Assembly: GCA_963925035.1 (NCBI GenBank)
Contig: CAWUSK010000006.1
Location: 1 to 64,000, forward strand
Origin: UBA4466 sp963925035
GTDB taxonomy: Bacteria; Bacteroidota; Bacteroidia; Flavobacteriales_D; Crocinitomicaceae
DNA length: 64,000 nucleotides
Reading direction: 5' to 3'
Part shown: piece by piece, positions 50,638 to 59,728 of the stretch
How the letters are laid out: the number at the start of each line of letters is the position of its first letter
Position numbering within the stretch: the first letter of the stretch is position 1
The notes under the pieces: generated by a model
The model's input: the letters and a program-made list of their open reading frames with translations, nothing else
What the model was told of the DNA's origin: nothing
Database searches by the model: none
Program-made: the position numbers and the translations under genes

Positions 50638-53172
50638 TTATTTTTCTTTGTCCTTTGCAGGAAGAGCTTTCGCTCCTTTTTCGATGTCTACTTTTAATTC
50701 AGTAGCATCTTTCACCATGTCAATTTTAATTGAATCCCCTTCTTGTAGATTTGCTTTTACAATTTCCTCAGCAAGTGGATCTTCAACATATTTTTGAATG
50801 GCTCTTTTCAAAGGACGCGCTCCAAATTTCTCGTCATATCCTTTATCAACGATGAAATCTTTTGCTGTATCAGTAATCTCAATTGAATAACCCAACTGGT
50901 TGATTCGACCGTATAATTTCTCCAATTCAAGATCGATGATTTTATGAATACCTTCACGTGACAATGATTTAAACATTACCATATCATCTACTCTATTCAA
51001 GAATTCAGGTGAAAACGCTTTTCTCAAAGCATTCTGCACGACAATTTTAGAATTCTCATCTTTTTGTTCAGATTGCGCTGAAGTTCCAAAACCAACTCCA
51101 GTTCCAAAATCAGCCAATTGTCTCGCACCAATATTAGAAGTCATTACGATAATCGTGTTCTTGAAATCAATTTTACGCCCCAATCCATCAGTCATGTGTC
51201 CATCATCTAAAGCTTGAAGTAATAAATTAAATACATCAGGATGTGCTTTTTCTATCTCATCTAACAATACAATTGAATATGGCTTTCTTCTCACCTTCTC
51301 TGTCAATTGACCACCTTCTTCATACCCAACGTAACCCGGAGGCGCTCCAACCAATCTTGAAATAGAGAATTTCTCCATATATTCTGACATATCTATTCGT
51401 ATCAATGAATCTGCTGAATCAAATAAATAAGTTGCAAGAACTTTCGCTAATTGCGTTTTACCTACACCAGTTGGCCCTAAGAAGAAAAATGAACCAATTG
51501 GCTTGTTTGGATCTTTTAATCCTGCTCTGTTACGCTGAATAGCTTTAACTACTTTTTTGACCGCTTCTTCTTGACCAATTACTTTGTTCTTGATCTCATC
51601 TTCCATACTCGCTAAACGACCAATTTCAGATTCAGAAATTCGCGTCACAGGAACTCCTGACATCATAGAGACAACTTCAGCAACATTTTCTTCTGTCACA
51701 GTGACTCTATTATTTTTTGAATCAGCCTCCCATTTTTCTTTGGCAGAATCAAGTTCTTCCATTAATTGACGTTCCTTATCACGAAGTTCAGCCGCTTTTT
51801 CATACTGCTGCGTTTTAATCACTTCGTTTTTCTCTTCTTTTAGATCTTCAATTTTCTTCTCAACATCTAATATCGCTTTAGGAACATTGATATTTATTAA
51901 GTGCACGCGAGAACCTACTTCATCCAAAGCATCAATAGCCTTATCCGGCAAATGACGGTCTGTAATATATCTTTCCGTCAAAGTAACACATGCCTTAATC
52001 GCATCCGGCGTATACGTGACAGAATGATGTTCTTCATAACGTTCTTTAATATTATCAAGAATTTGAATCGTTTCATCAATAGAGGTCGGCTCAATGATTA
52101 CTTTTTGGAAACGTCTTTCTAACGCGCCATCTTTTTCAATGTGTTGTCTGTACTCATCTAATGTTGTCGCTCCAATCGCCTGTAATTCGCCACGCGCTAA
52201 AGCTGGTTTTAACATGTTAGACGCATCCAAAGAACCAGAAGCGCCACCAGCACCTATAATGGTGTGAATCTCATCTATAAACAAAATAACATCAGGATTT
52301 TTCTCAATCTCCTGCATTACCGCTTTCATTCTTTCTTCAAACTGACCTCTGTATTTAGTTCCAGCAACTAAAGATGCTAAATCTAACGAGACAATTCTTT
52401 TATCAAAGAGAACACGAGAAACTTTTCGTTGAACAATTCTTAATGCTAATCCTTCAGCAATTGCACTTTTACCAACTCCTGGTTCACCAATTAATATTGG
52501 GTTATTTTTCTTTCTTCTTGAGAGAATTTGACTTACACGTTCCACTTCTTTCTCACGACCAACAATCGGATCAAGTTTACCAGCTTCTGCCATTTTTGTT
52601 AAATCACGTCCGAAATTATCTAAAACAGGTGTTTTTGATTTCGGATCTACACTCTTGCGCGAAGCCGCCGATAATGATTCGTCGCGCTCTTCTTCTGCTC
52701 CATCTGGAAACTCTGCTCTTGGTGAGATTTCATCTTCTTTCATATCTTCTAATTCATCTTTAACATTATCATAAATAATTCCATACTTATTCAATATACT
52801 ACATGCCACATTGTCTTCATTTTTCAAAATGGAAAGCAGTAAATGCTCCGTCCCAATCATTGGGCTTTTATGCAACTTAGCTTCTAAATAAGTAAGCTTC
52901 AACACTTTCTCCGCCTGTTTTACCAAAGGGATATTTGCCAAATTTTGATTTTTTATCGCCGTATTGGTCGATAAAGTCTGTTCAATTTCTGTACGAACCA
53001 TTTTCAGATTCAATTGAAACTCACGTAAAACTTGAATAGCCTTGCCATCTCCTTCACGTATCAATCCCAATAAAAGATGCTCTACGCCAATAAAGTCACT
53101 TCCAAGTCGAAGTGCTTCTTCTCGACTATAACTGATAACATCTTTTACTCTTTGTGAAAATTTTGCTTCCAT
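50638..53172 (-). CDS. clpC: ATP-dependent Clp protease ATP-binding subunit ClpC
   Basis: 844 residues. Clp N-domain repeats to about 150 (SREEALRLGSDFIGVEHLLL). First AAA+ with GEPGVGKSAIAEGLA (about 227) and FIDEIHTIIGAGG. A UVR motif (QQYEKAAELRDKERQLMEEL, about 457) and short coiled coil. Second AAA+ with GPTGVGKTQLAK (about 564), MSEYMEKFSISRLVGAPPGY and the VGF loop (GVGFGTSA, about 692), which docks to ClpP. It therefore delivers substrates to ClpP, unlike ClpB. C-terminal tail is Lys/Glu-rich. Confidence 0.95.
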   Translation of the reverse strand: MEAKFSQRVKDVISYSREEALRLGSDFIGVEHLLLGLIREGDGKAIQVLREFQLNLKMVRTEIEQTLSTNTAIKNQNLANIPLVKQAEKVLKLTYLEAKLHKSPMIGTEHLLLSILKNEDNVACSILNKYGIIYDNVKDELEDMKEDEISPRAEFPDGAEEERDESLSAASRKSVDPKSKTPVLDNFGRDLTKMAEAGKLDPIVGREKEVERVSQILSRRKKNNPILIGEPGVGKSAIAEGLALRIVQRKVSRVLFDKRIVSLDLASLVAGTKYRGQFEERMKAVMQEIEKNPDVILFIDEIHTIIGAGGASGSLDASNMLKPALARGELQAIGATTLDEYRQHIEKDGALERRFQKVIIEPTSIDETIQILDNIKERYEEHHSVTYTPDAIKACVTLTERYITDRHLPDKAIDALDEVGSRVHLININVPKAILDVEKKIEDLKEEKNEVIKTQQYEKAAELRDKERQLMEELDSAKEKWEADSKNNRVTVTEENVAEVVSMMSGVPVTRISESEIGRLASMEDEIKNKVIGQEEAVKKVVKAIQRNRAGLKDPNKPIGSFFFLGPTGVGKTQLAKVLATYLFDSADSLIRIDMSEYMEKFSISRLVGAPPGYVGYEEGGQLTEKVRRKPYSIVLLDEIEKAHPDVFNLLLQALDDGHMTDGLGRKIDFKNTIIVMTSNIGARQLADFGTGVGFGTSAQSEQKDENSKIVVQNALRKAFSPEFLNRVDDMVMFKSLSREGIHKIIDLELEKLYGRINQLGYSIEITDTAKDFIVDKGYDEKFGARPLKRAIQKYVEDPLAEEIVKANLQEGDSIKIDMVKDATELKVDIEKGAKALPAKDKEK

Positions 53173-53239
53173 AGTTTCTGCTCAATCAAAAAATGTACCT
53201 TTTTATTATACGGTAAAAATGAACATTTTACATTACTTA

Positions 53240-53247
53240 CAAATATA
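53240..53247 (-). promoter_or_regulatory. Promoter -7 box for clpC
   Basis: TATATTTG on the minus strand, an exact TAnnTTTG match, 67 bases before the ATG. No good -33 element seen. Confidence 0.4.
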
Positions 53248-53408
53248 TAACGAATAAAATTGTTAATAAGTCGATGAAATCGCCAATTTTCCACAGTTTT
53301 TTGTTAGTAAATACGTCTTTCTCCATGTTGGAACTATCGTTTAAATGTATAATTTCGAAGCTTGCTAAAAACACCGTATAGGTGAAAAAATAATTAATTG
53401 AAGACAAA

Positions 53409-55979
53409 ATGGCAGAAGGAGAAAAGATAATCCAGATTAACATTGAGGATGAAATGAAATCGGCGTACATTGATTATTCAATGTCCGTTATTGTGTCGAG
53501 AGCATTACCAGACGTTCGTGATGGATTCAAACCAGTACATCGTAGAGTTTTGTACGGAATGCAAGACCTTGGAGTTTATTCAAATCGACCACATAAGAAA
53601 TCTGCGAGAATCGTTGGGGAAGTATTAGGAAAGTATCACCCACACGGTGATAGCTCTGTTTACGATACAATGGTGCGTATGGCGCAACACTGGTCGTTAC
53701 GTTATCCTTTAGTTGATGGACAAGGTAACTACGGTTCAGTAGATGGCGACAGTCCTGCAGCAATGCGTTATACTGAAGCGCGTTTGCGTAAAATAGCTGA
53801 AGAAATGTTGGCTGATCTTGAAAAAGAAACAGTTGATTTCAGACCGAATTTTGACGAAAGTTTAATGGAGCCAGAAGTTTTACCTTCTAAGATTCCTAAC
53901 TTAATGATCAATGGTGCAAGTGGAATTGCAGTTGGTATGGCGACAAATATGGCTCCTCACAATTTAACAGAGGTTGTTAATGGAACTATTGCTTACATCG
54001 AAAATAAAGACATCGAGCCTGAAGAATTAATCGAATATATAAAAGCACCAGATTTTCCAACAGGAGGTATCATTTATGGATACGATGGTGTACGTGAAGC
54101 TCAATTAACTGGTCGTGGACGTATTGTAATGCGTGCGAAAGCAGAGATTGAAGAAACAGCTAGTGGAAGAGAAGTTATTATTGTAACTGAGATTCCTTAT
54201 CAAGTCAATAAAGCTGACATGATTAAGAAAACTGCTGACTTAGTAAACGATAAAAAGATTGACGGTATTTCTGATTTACGTGATGAATCTGATAGAAACG
54301 GAATGCGTATCGTTTACGAATTAAAAAGAGACGCTATTCCTAATGTTGTGTTAAATAAATTATTTAAATATACACAGCTACAAACTTCATTCTCAGTAAA
54401 CAATATCTGTCTTGTAAAAGGACGGCCTGTATTACTGAACACGAAACAAATCATTGAGAATTTTGTTGAGTTTAGACATGAAGTTGTTGTAAGAAGAACA
54501 AAATTTGAATTACGTAAAGCTGAAGAAAGAGCGCACATATTAGAAGGATTAATTATTGCTTCTGATAATATCGATGAAGTAATTAAAATGATTCGTGCTT
54601 CTAAAAGCCCAGACGAAGCAAGAGAGAAATTAAGCGACCGTTTTAAATTAAGCGACCTACAAGCTAGAGCAATCGTCGAAATGAGATTGCGTCACTTAAC
54701 AGGACTTGAGCAAGATAAATTAAGAGCTGAGTTTGATGAATTAATGGCATTAATCACAGACTTGAAAGATATTTTAGCAAACGAAGATCGTAGAATGGAA
54801 ATCATCAAAAATGAGTTGATTGAAGTTCGTGATAAATATGGTGATGCCAGAAGATCTGTAATTGAGTATTCAGCGAGCGAAATGCGAATTGAAGATTTAA
54901 TCCCAGATGAGGAAGTTGTTGTAACAATATCTCACGCTGGATACATCAAACGAACAAGTCTTGCTGAATACAAAGTTCAAAACCGTGGTGGAATGGGATC
55001 GAAAGGTTCAACTACACGTGACAAAGACTTCTTGGCAGAACTATTCGTAGCAACGAATCACAATTACTTATTGATATTTACAGAGAAAGGGAAATGTTTC
55101 TGGATGCGTGTCTTTGAAATCCCAGAAGGAAGCAAAACAAGTAAAGGAAGAGCAATTCAAAATTTACTAAACATTGAGCAGGACGATATGATCAAGGCTT
55201 ATGTGAAGGTGAAAGATTTGACTGATAAAGAATACGTTGAAAACAACTTCATCGTAATGGCAACGAAACAAGGTATTATCAAGAAAACATCTCTTGAAGC
55301 TTATTCTCGTCCAAGAACCAATGGAATTAACGCAATTACAATTCGTGAAAACGATGAATTATTAGAGGCGAAATTAACGAATGGTTCTAATGAGATTGTT
55401 TTAGCAACGACAAACGGTCGCGCAATTCGATTCAACGAAGAAAAAGTTCGTGGAATGGGAAGAAATGCAGCTGGTGTTAGAGGAGTTAAACTTGGTGATA
55501 AAAACGATGCTGTAATCGGAATGGTTTGCGTTGAAGACATCCACTCTACTATTCTTGTAGTTTCAGAGAAAGGATACGGAAAACGCACATACTTGAATGA
55601 TCCAGAAGATGATGAGCCTGTTTACCGTGTTACAAATCGTGGTGGAAAAGGTGTCAAAACATTAAACGTTACTGAAAAAACAGGAAAATTACTTTCAATA
55701 AAAAATGTAACTGACGAAGAAGATTTGATGATCATCACTAAATCTGGAGTTACAATTCGTATGCACATTGACGGAATTCGCACAATGGGTAGAGCTGCTC
55801 AAGGAGTTAAATTGATTAACTTAAAAGGAAGCGCAGAAATTGCTGCTGTTGCACGTGTACCAAGAAGTGAGGACGATGAAGAAGATGGTGAAGAAGGTTT
55901 AGAAGGGGAAAATACAAAGAACGAAGAAGGTGCATCAGAAGAAGATGGCACGAATATTGAAAATGATTCTGCGGAATAA
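53409..55979 (+). CDS. gyrA: DNA gyrase subunit A
   Basis: 856 residues. The breakage-reunion domain has the catalytic Tyr in AAMRYTEARLRKIA (about 120) and the quinolone pocket HPHGDSSVYDTMVRMAQ with Ser and Asp at the positions equal to E. coli 83 and 87, the sensitive form. Beta-pinwheel C-terminal domain with the GyrA box (Q-R-G-G-x-G type) appearing as QNRGGMGSKGSTTRD (about 530). The last 35 residues are very acidic (DDEEDGEEGLEGEN). It cuts and passes DNA with GyrB to introduce negative supercoils. gyrB is not nearby. Confidence 0.95.
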   Translation: MAEGEKIIQINIEDEMKSAYIDYSMSVIVSRALPDVRDGFKPVHRRVLYGMQDLGVYSNRPHKKSARIVGEVLGKYHPHGDSSVYDTMVRMAQHWSLRYPLVDGQGNYGSVDGDSPAAMRYTEARLRKIAEEMLADLEKETVDFRPNFDESLMEPEVLPSKIPNLMINGASGIAVGMATNMAPHNLTEVVNGTIAYIENKDIEPEELIEYIKAPDFPTGGIIYGYDGVREAQLTGRGRIVMRAKAEIEETASGREVIIVTEIPYQVNKADMIKKTADLVNDKKIDGISDLRDESDRNGMRIVYELKRDAIPNVVLNKLFKYTQLQTSFSVNNICLVKGRPVLLNTKQIIENFVEFRHEVVVRRTKFELRKAEERAHILEGLIIASDNIDEVIKMIRASKSPDEAREKLSDRFKLSDLQARAIVEMRLRHLTGLEQDKLRAEFDELMALITDLKDILANEDRRMEIIKNELIEVRDKYGDARRSVIEYSASEMRIEDLIPDEEVVVTISHAGYIKRTSLAEYKVQNRGGMGSKGSTTRDKDFLAELFVATNHNYLLIFTEKGKCFWMRVFEIPEGSKTSKGRAIQNLLNIEQDDMIKAYVKVKDLTDKEYVENNFIVMATKQGIIKKTSLEAYSRPRTNGINAITIRENDELLEAKLTNGSNEIVLATTNGRAIRFNEEKVRGMGRNAAGVRGVKLGDKNDAVIGMVCVEDIHSTILVVSEKGYGKRTYLNDPEDDEPVYRVTNRGGKGVKTLNVTEKTGKLLSIKNVTDEEDLMIITKSGVTIRMHIDGIRTMGRAAQGVKLINLKGSAEIAAVARVPRSEDDEEDGEEGLEGENTKNEEGASEEDGTNIENDSAE

Positions 55980-55981
55980 AA

Positions 55982-56020
55982 GAAAGTGACAACTTTCAAT
56001 ATTCGAGCATTTAGCTCGAA
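55982..56020 (+). other. Two tandem small hairpins between gyrA and the TPR gene
   Basis: GAAAGT (55982-55987) with ACTTTC (55992-55997), loop of four; then TTCGAGC (56002-56008) with GCTCGAA (56014-56020), loop of five. No T run follows, so a full terminator is unlikely; they may protect or attenuate the transcript. Confidence 0.45.
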
Positions 56021-56049
56021 AGCAAAGAATTTAATAAATAATAACAACT

Positions 56050-57258
56050 ATGAATATTTCATTTAAAAACACTGCGCTGACACTTGGACTGTTTGCAGTA
56101 ACAGGTATCGCATTTGGACAGAAGAAAAATGAAACGAGTGCTGCAGTAGAATTTAAAAACAAATACATGACTAGTTTAATGAATGGTGATGTTGAAAACG
56201 CTAAAAAAGCATTGCTTGCGGCAAAGGAGTTTGTTGATTTAGCAGCTGCTCATGAAGAAACAAAAGACAGTCAAAAAACACTTTGGTTGAAAGGTGAAAT
56301 TTACGCTAACTTTTTAGTAATTGGTATGCAATCAATGGACACTGCTTTTATCCGTAAAGGTGGTGATGACGCAATTGATATTTCTATCGCTGCATTTGAC
56401 AAAGCTTACGACGCAGGTAACAAAATGAAGTCTGATGTTGAGGAATCTGTTTATCAAAAGATTGCTTTACTGAATCAGTTTGCAGGAATGACTTACAATG
56501 CAGAACAATATGAAGCTGCAGGTGAACTGTATGAAACTGAAGCAAAATACAGCGATGCAATTGATAAACTAGACAGCGCTGCAGTTTTCAATGCTTCTTT
56601 ATGTTACGAGAAAGCTCAAAAATACGAGAAAGCAGCTATAGGCTATGAAAGATTAGCAGCTGTAAATTACAGAGGAACAACTTCTGCAATTTTAGCTTCA
56701 AGCGCATATCGTAAAGCTGGAAACCTTGATAAAGCAAAAGCAATCATCAACGAAGCTCGTAAAACCAACCAAAGTGACAAAGAGTTACTTTTAGAATTGG
56801 TAAACACAAACATCGATGCTGGAGATGCTGCAGGAGCTGAAAAAGCACTTGCTGATGCAATTAAGACTGATCCGAACAACAAACAATTGCACTATACGAT
56901 TGGTACAATTTACATCGATTTAAAAGAAAACGAAAAGGCAGAAACAGCATTAAACAAAGCATTGGAAATTGATCCTAATTATGCTGACGCTCAATACCAA
57001 TTAGGCGCACATCTTGTAACATGGGCGGGAGACTTAAAGCTTCAAGCTGATCAAATGCCTTTTGGAGATGCAAATTACAACAAAGTAAAGCAACAAAGTG
57101 GTGAAGTATTTGAAAGGGCATTAATTCCACTTGAGAAGTACATTGTTAACTTCCCTGAAGACAAGGCCGTTTTAACAATTTTATTCCAACTTCAACGTAA
57201 TCTTGGAAACTCAGAAAAAGCATTGGAATACAAAAAACGTGCTGACGCAATTAAGTAA
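56050..57258 (+). CDS. Exported TPR protein
   Basis: 402 residues with a signal peptide (NTALTLGLFAVTGIAFGQ). Residues about 130-330 hold five or six tetratricopeptide repeats, the clearest being NKQLHYTIGTIYIDLKENEK and ETALNKALEIDPNYADAQYQ. It is likely periplasmic and a scaffold for protein complexes. Related gyrA-TPR neighbours occur in Bacteroidota, from memory. Function unknown. Confidence 0.83.
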   Translation: MNISFKNTALTLGLFAVTGIAFGQKKNETSAAVEFKNKYMTSLMNGDVENAKKALLAAKEFVDLAAAHEETKDSQKTLWLKGEIYANFLVIGMQSMDTAFIRKGGDDAIDISIAAFDKAYDAGNKMKSDVEESVYQKIALLNQFAGMTYNAEQYEAAGELYETEAKYSDAIDKLDSAAVFNASLCYEKAQKYEKAAIGYERLAAVNYRGTTSAILASSAYRKAGNLDKAKAIINEARKTNQSDKELLLELVNTNIDAGDAAGAEKALADAIKTDPNNKQLHYTIGTIYIDLKENEKAETALNKALEIDPNYADAQYQLGAHLVTWAGDLKLQADQMPFGDANYNKVKQQSGEVFERALIPLEKYIVNFPEDKAVLTILFQLQRNLGNSEKALEYKKRADAIK

Positions 57259-57323
57259 TCTAAACTTAAACATACTAAATTCAGTACTCCATTGAGGAAT
57301 AGCGGATTTTTTCATCGTAACAA

Positions 57324-57352
57324 TTGATTCTCAATTAAAAACAGTATCTTTG
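57324..57352 (+). promoter_or_regulatory. Promoter of rpsA
   Basis: TTG (57324-57326), 18-base spacer, TATCTTTG (57345-57352): both elements of the Bacteroidota promoter. Transcription would start near 57358, leaving a leader of about 110 bases. Confidence 0.68.
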
Positions 57353-57358
57353 CACTCC

Positions 57359-57469
57359 TGTATGACATGAGTTCATTCAGTATAAAGGTCACTAACCTAG
57401 TAAATTGTGACATTTTATTTATTTCTTTCGAGGTTTTAGGTTACTCGGAATACAAATTTTAAAGCCAAA
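57359..57469 (+). promoter_or_regulatory. Long 5' leader of rpsA with possible structure
   Basis: About 110 bases between promoter and ATG. TAACCTA (57393-57399) can pair with TAGGTTA (57437-57443), closing a 37-base loop close to the start codon. Such a fold could serve self-control by S1. No known riboswitch class was recognised. Confidence 0.3.
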
Positions 57470-59272
57470 ATGGCAAAAGAAACACAAATGCAGGGAACTG
57501 CAGAATTTGACTGGGATGCATTAGCATTAGACGGTTATTCAAAAGTAGAACGTTCAGAATTATCTGATAAGTACGAAACTACTTTAAACGCAGTTGCTGA
57601 AAGAGAAGTAATTGTAGGAACAGTAATCGCTTTAAACAAAAAAGAGGTTGTTGTAAACATCGGATCTAAATCTGAAGGAATCATTCCAACGAGTGAATTC
57701 CGTTACAATCCAGATTTAAAAGTTGGTGACAATGTTGATGTTTATGTTGAAACACAAGAAGACAAATATGGTCAACTTGTAGTGTCTCATAGAATCGCAC
57801 GTGTACACAGTGCTTGGATTAAAGTAAATGATGTATTAGCGACAGGAGAAATCATTACAGGCTTTGTTAAATGCAGAACTAAAGGTGGACTTATTGTTGA
57901 CGTATTTGGTTTAGAAGCATTCTTACCAGGTTCTCAAATTGACGTTAAGCCAATTCGTGATTATGATGTTTATGTAGGTAAAAACATGGAGTTCAAAGTT
58001 GTTAAAATCAACCAAGAATTTAAAAATGTCGTTGTATCTCACAAAGCTCTTATCGAAGCTGAGCTTGAAGAACAAAAGAAACAAATTATCTCTGGTCTTG
58101 AAAAAGGTCAAGTATTGGAAGGAACAGTTAAAAACATTACGTCATACGGTGTATTCATCGATCTTGGAGGTGTTGACGGACTTGTTCATATCACTGATTT
58201 ATCTTGGGGACGTGTTAACCACCCAGAAGAAATCGTTGAGTTAGATCAAAAATTAAACGTTGTAATCTTAGATTTCGATAACGATAAGAAAAGAATTGCA
58301 TTAGGCTTAAAACAATTACAAGCTCATCCTTGGGATGCACTTAGCACTGAAATTAACGTTGGTGACAAAGTGAAAGGTAAAGTTGTTGTTATGGCTGATT
58401 ACGGTGCTTTCGTTGAAATAGCTGCTGGAGTTGAAGGATTGATTCACGTTTCAGAAATGAGCTGGTCACAACACTTACGTTCTGCACAAGATTTCTTAAA
58501 TGTTGGAGATGAAGTTGAAGCTGTTGTTTTAACTTTAGATAGAGAAGAGCGTAAAATGTCATTAGGCATCAAACAATTGATGCCAGATCCATGGGAAGCA
58601 ATTGAAGGTAAATACGCAGTTGGAACTAAGCACACAGCTAAAGTTCGTAACTTCACTAACTTCGGTGTTTTCGTTGAGTTGGAAGAAGGAGTTGATGGTT
58701 TAATCCACATTTCTGACCTCTCATGGCAAAAGAAAATCAAACACCCATCAGAATTCTGTAAGGTAGATGATCAAATGGATGTTACTGTATTAGAAATAGA
58801 TAGAGAAAGCCGTCGTATTTCTTTAGGTCACAAACAATTAGAAGAAAACCCATGGGAAGTATTTGAATCTACATTTACTGAAGGTTCAACTCACCAAGGA
58901 ACAATCGTTGAAAACAAAGACAAATCTGGAATCGTTTCTTTACCTTATGGTTTAGAAGGAATTTGTCCAGCACGTCACATGAGAAAAGCTGATGGAGCAA
59001 ACGCGGAAGTGGATGAGACATTAGATTTCGTTGTAATTGAATTCAACAAAGATGCACGTAAGATTGTTGTTTCTCATACAAGTACTTTCGAGGAACAAGA
59101 AGACAACAAGCCATCAGGTGGATCAACTAGAGAGAAATCTAAAGGTGGATCTTTTAAAGGTGGATCATCTAACAATGCTGTAAACAATCTAAACCAAGGA
59201 AATGAAAAATCTACCTTAGGTGATTTGGATGCTTTGGCTGCATTAAAAGAAAAAATGGAGAAAGGTAAATAA
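57470..59272 (+). CDS. rpsA: Small ribosomal subunit protein S1
   Basis: 600 residues with six S1 (OB-fold) repeats between about 45 and 545. Typical repeat ends are GIVFIDLGGVDGLVHITDLS-like: here YGVFIDLGGVDGLVHITDLS and FGVFVELEEGVDGLIHISDL. The first two repeats bind the ribosome; the rest bind mRNA and help initiation, important where Shine-Dalgarno sites are weak. The N-terminus (MAKETQMQGTAEFDWDA) is acidic. The last 55 residues are a Gly/Ser/Lys-rich disordered tail (SKGGSFKGGSSNNA). A strong terminator follows. Confidence 0.95.
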   Translation: MAKETQMQGTAEFDWDALALDGYSKVERSELSDKYETTLNAVAEREVIVGTVIALNKKEVVVNIGSKSEGIIPTSEFRYNPDLKVGDNVDVYVETQEDKYGQLVVSHRIARVHSAWIKVNDVLATGEIITGFVKCRTKGGLIVDVFGLEAFLPGSQIDVKPIRDYDVYVGKNMEFKVVKINQEFKNVVVSHKALIEAELEEQKKQIISGLEKGQVLEGTVKNITSYGVFIDLGGVDGLVHITDLSWGRVNHPEEIVELDQKLNVVILDFDNDKKRIALGLKQLQAHPWDALSTEINVGDKVKGKVVVMADYGAFVEIAAGVEGLIHVSEMSWSQHLRSAQDFLNVGDEVEAVVLTLDREERKMSLGIKQLMPDPWEAIEGKYAVGTKHTAKVRNFTNFGVFVELEEGVDGLIHISDLSWQKKIKHPSEFCKVDDQMDVTVLEIDRESRRISLGHKQLEENPWEVFESTFTEGSTHQGTIVENKDKSGIVSLPYGLEGICPARHMRKADGANAEVDETLDFVVIEFNKDARKIVVSHTSTFEEQEDNKPSGGSTREKSKGGSFKGGSSNNAVNNLNQGNEKSTLGDLDALAALKEKMEKGK

Positions 59273-59291
59273 TCCATCTTTATTAAAATAT

Positions 59292-59326
59292 AAAAGGGCT
59301 TTAGGAAACTAAAGCTCTTTTTTTTT
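59292..59326 (+). terminator. Intrinsic terminator of rpsA
   Basis: 13-base stem (59292-59304 with 59309-59321, one G-U pair) closed by a GAAA tetraloop, with a T run through 59326. Confidence 0.93.
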
Positions 59327-59370
59327 GTTTACAATCATTCCAAATCAGTTTAACTGAAATTTTTCACTTT

Positions 59371-59728
59371 ATTGGTCTAAGAAATTCAACTGTAAATATT
59401 AATGTTACCAATGCAGCTGTTGTTGATCCATTAAAGAAAATATTAATTATTATCACAACGCAGCCAATTTTCCCTGGAAATGTGTTCAATCTGAATAACA
59501 TGAAATATAGAAGTCGCTATGTATTCGTTGACGCAGAAGCAAATAAAAGTTTCAACTATATGCACCCTGGCTCATATTATGTGAACGCAATTTAAAAAAA
59601 AATATTAAAGGCGATTTCAATTTTTCATCTGGCGACTGCATGAACTTTCCTTTTGATGTTCCACTAGCTATTACCAATCAAGGAAGCACTTCTGTACATG
59701 TCAACAATGAATTATCCAATTCCTTGAA
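59371..59728 (+). pseudogene. Frameshifted remnant of a Bacteroidota exported-protein gene
   Basis: Two short frames line up as one protein-like text. Frame one (59305-59595, no start codon before 59510) reads INVTNAAVVDPLKKILIIIT, PIFPGNVFNLNNMKYRSRYV and FNYMHPGSYYVNAI, then TAA. Frame two (from 59601) reads KGDFNFSSGDCMNFPFDVPL and AITNQGSTSVHVNNELSN. They join across a nine-A run (59594-59602), where a one-base change would restore the frame. The PG-x-YYVNAI...GD-x-NFSSGD pattern resembles beta-sandwich modules of exported Bacteroidota proteins, an impression not a search result. No N-terminus or signal peptide is found, so this is called a decayed gene; a sequencing slip in the A run cannot be excluded. 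Confidence 0.4.

Noticed and set aside
52374..52763. 129-codon ORF opposite clpC
   Set aside because: Leu/His/Phe-rich text typical of an antisense shadow; clpC is conserved across this region.
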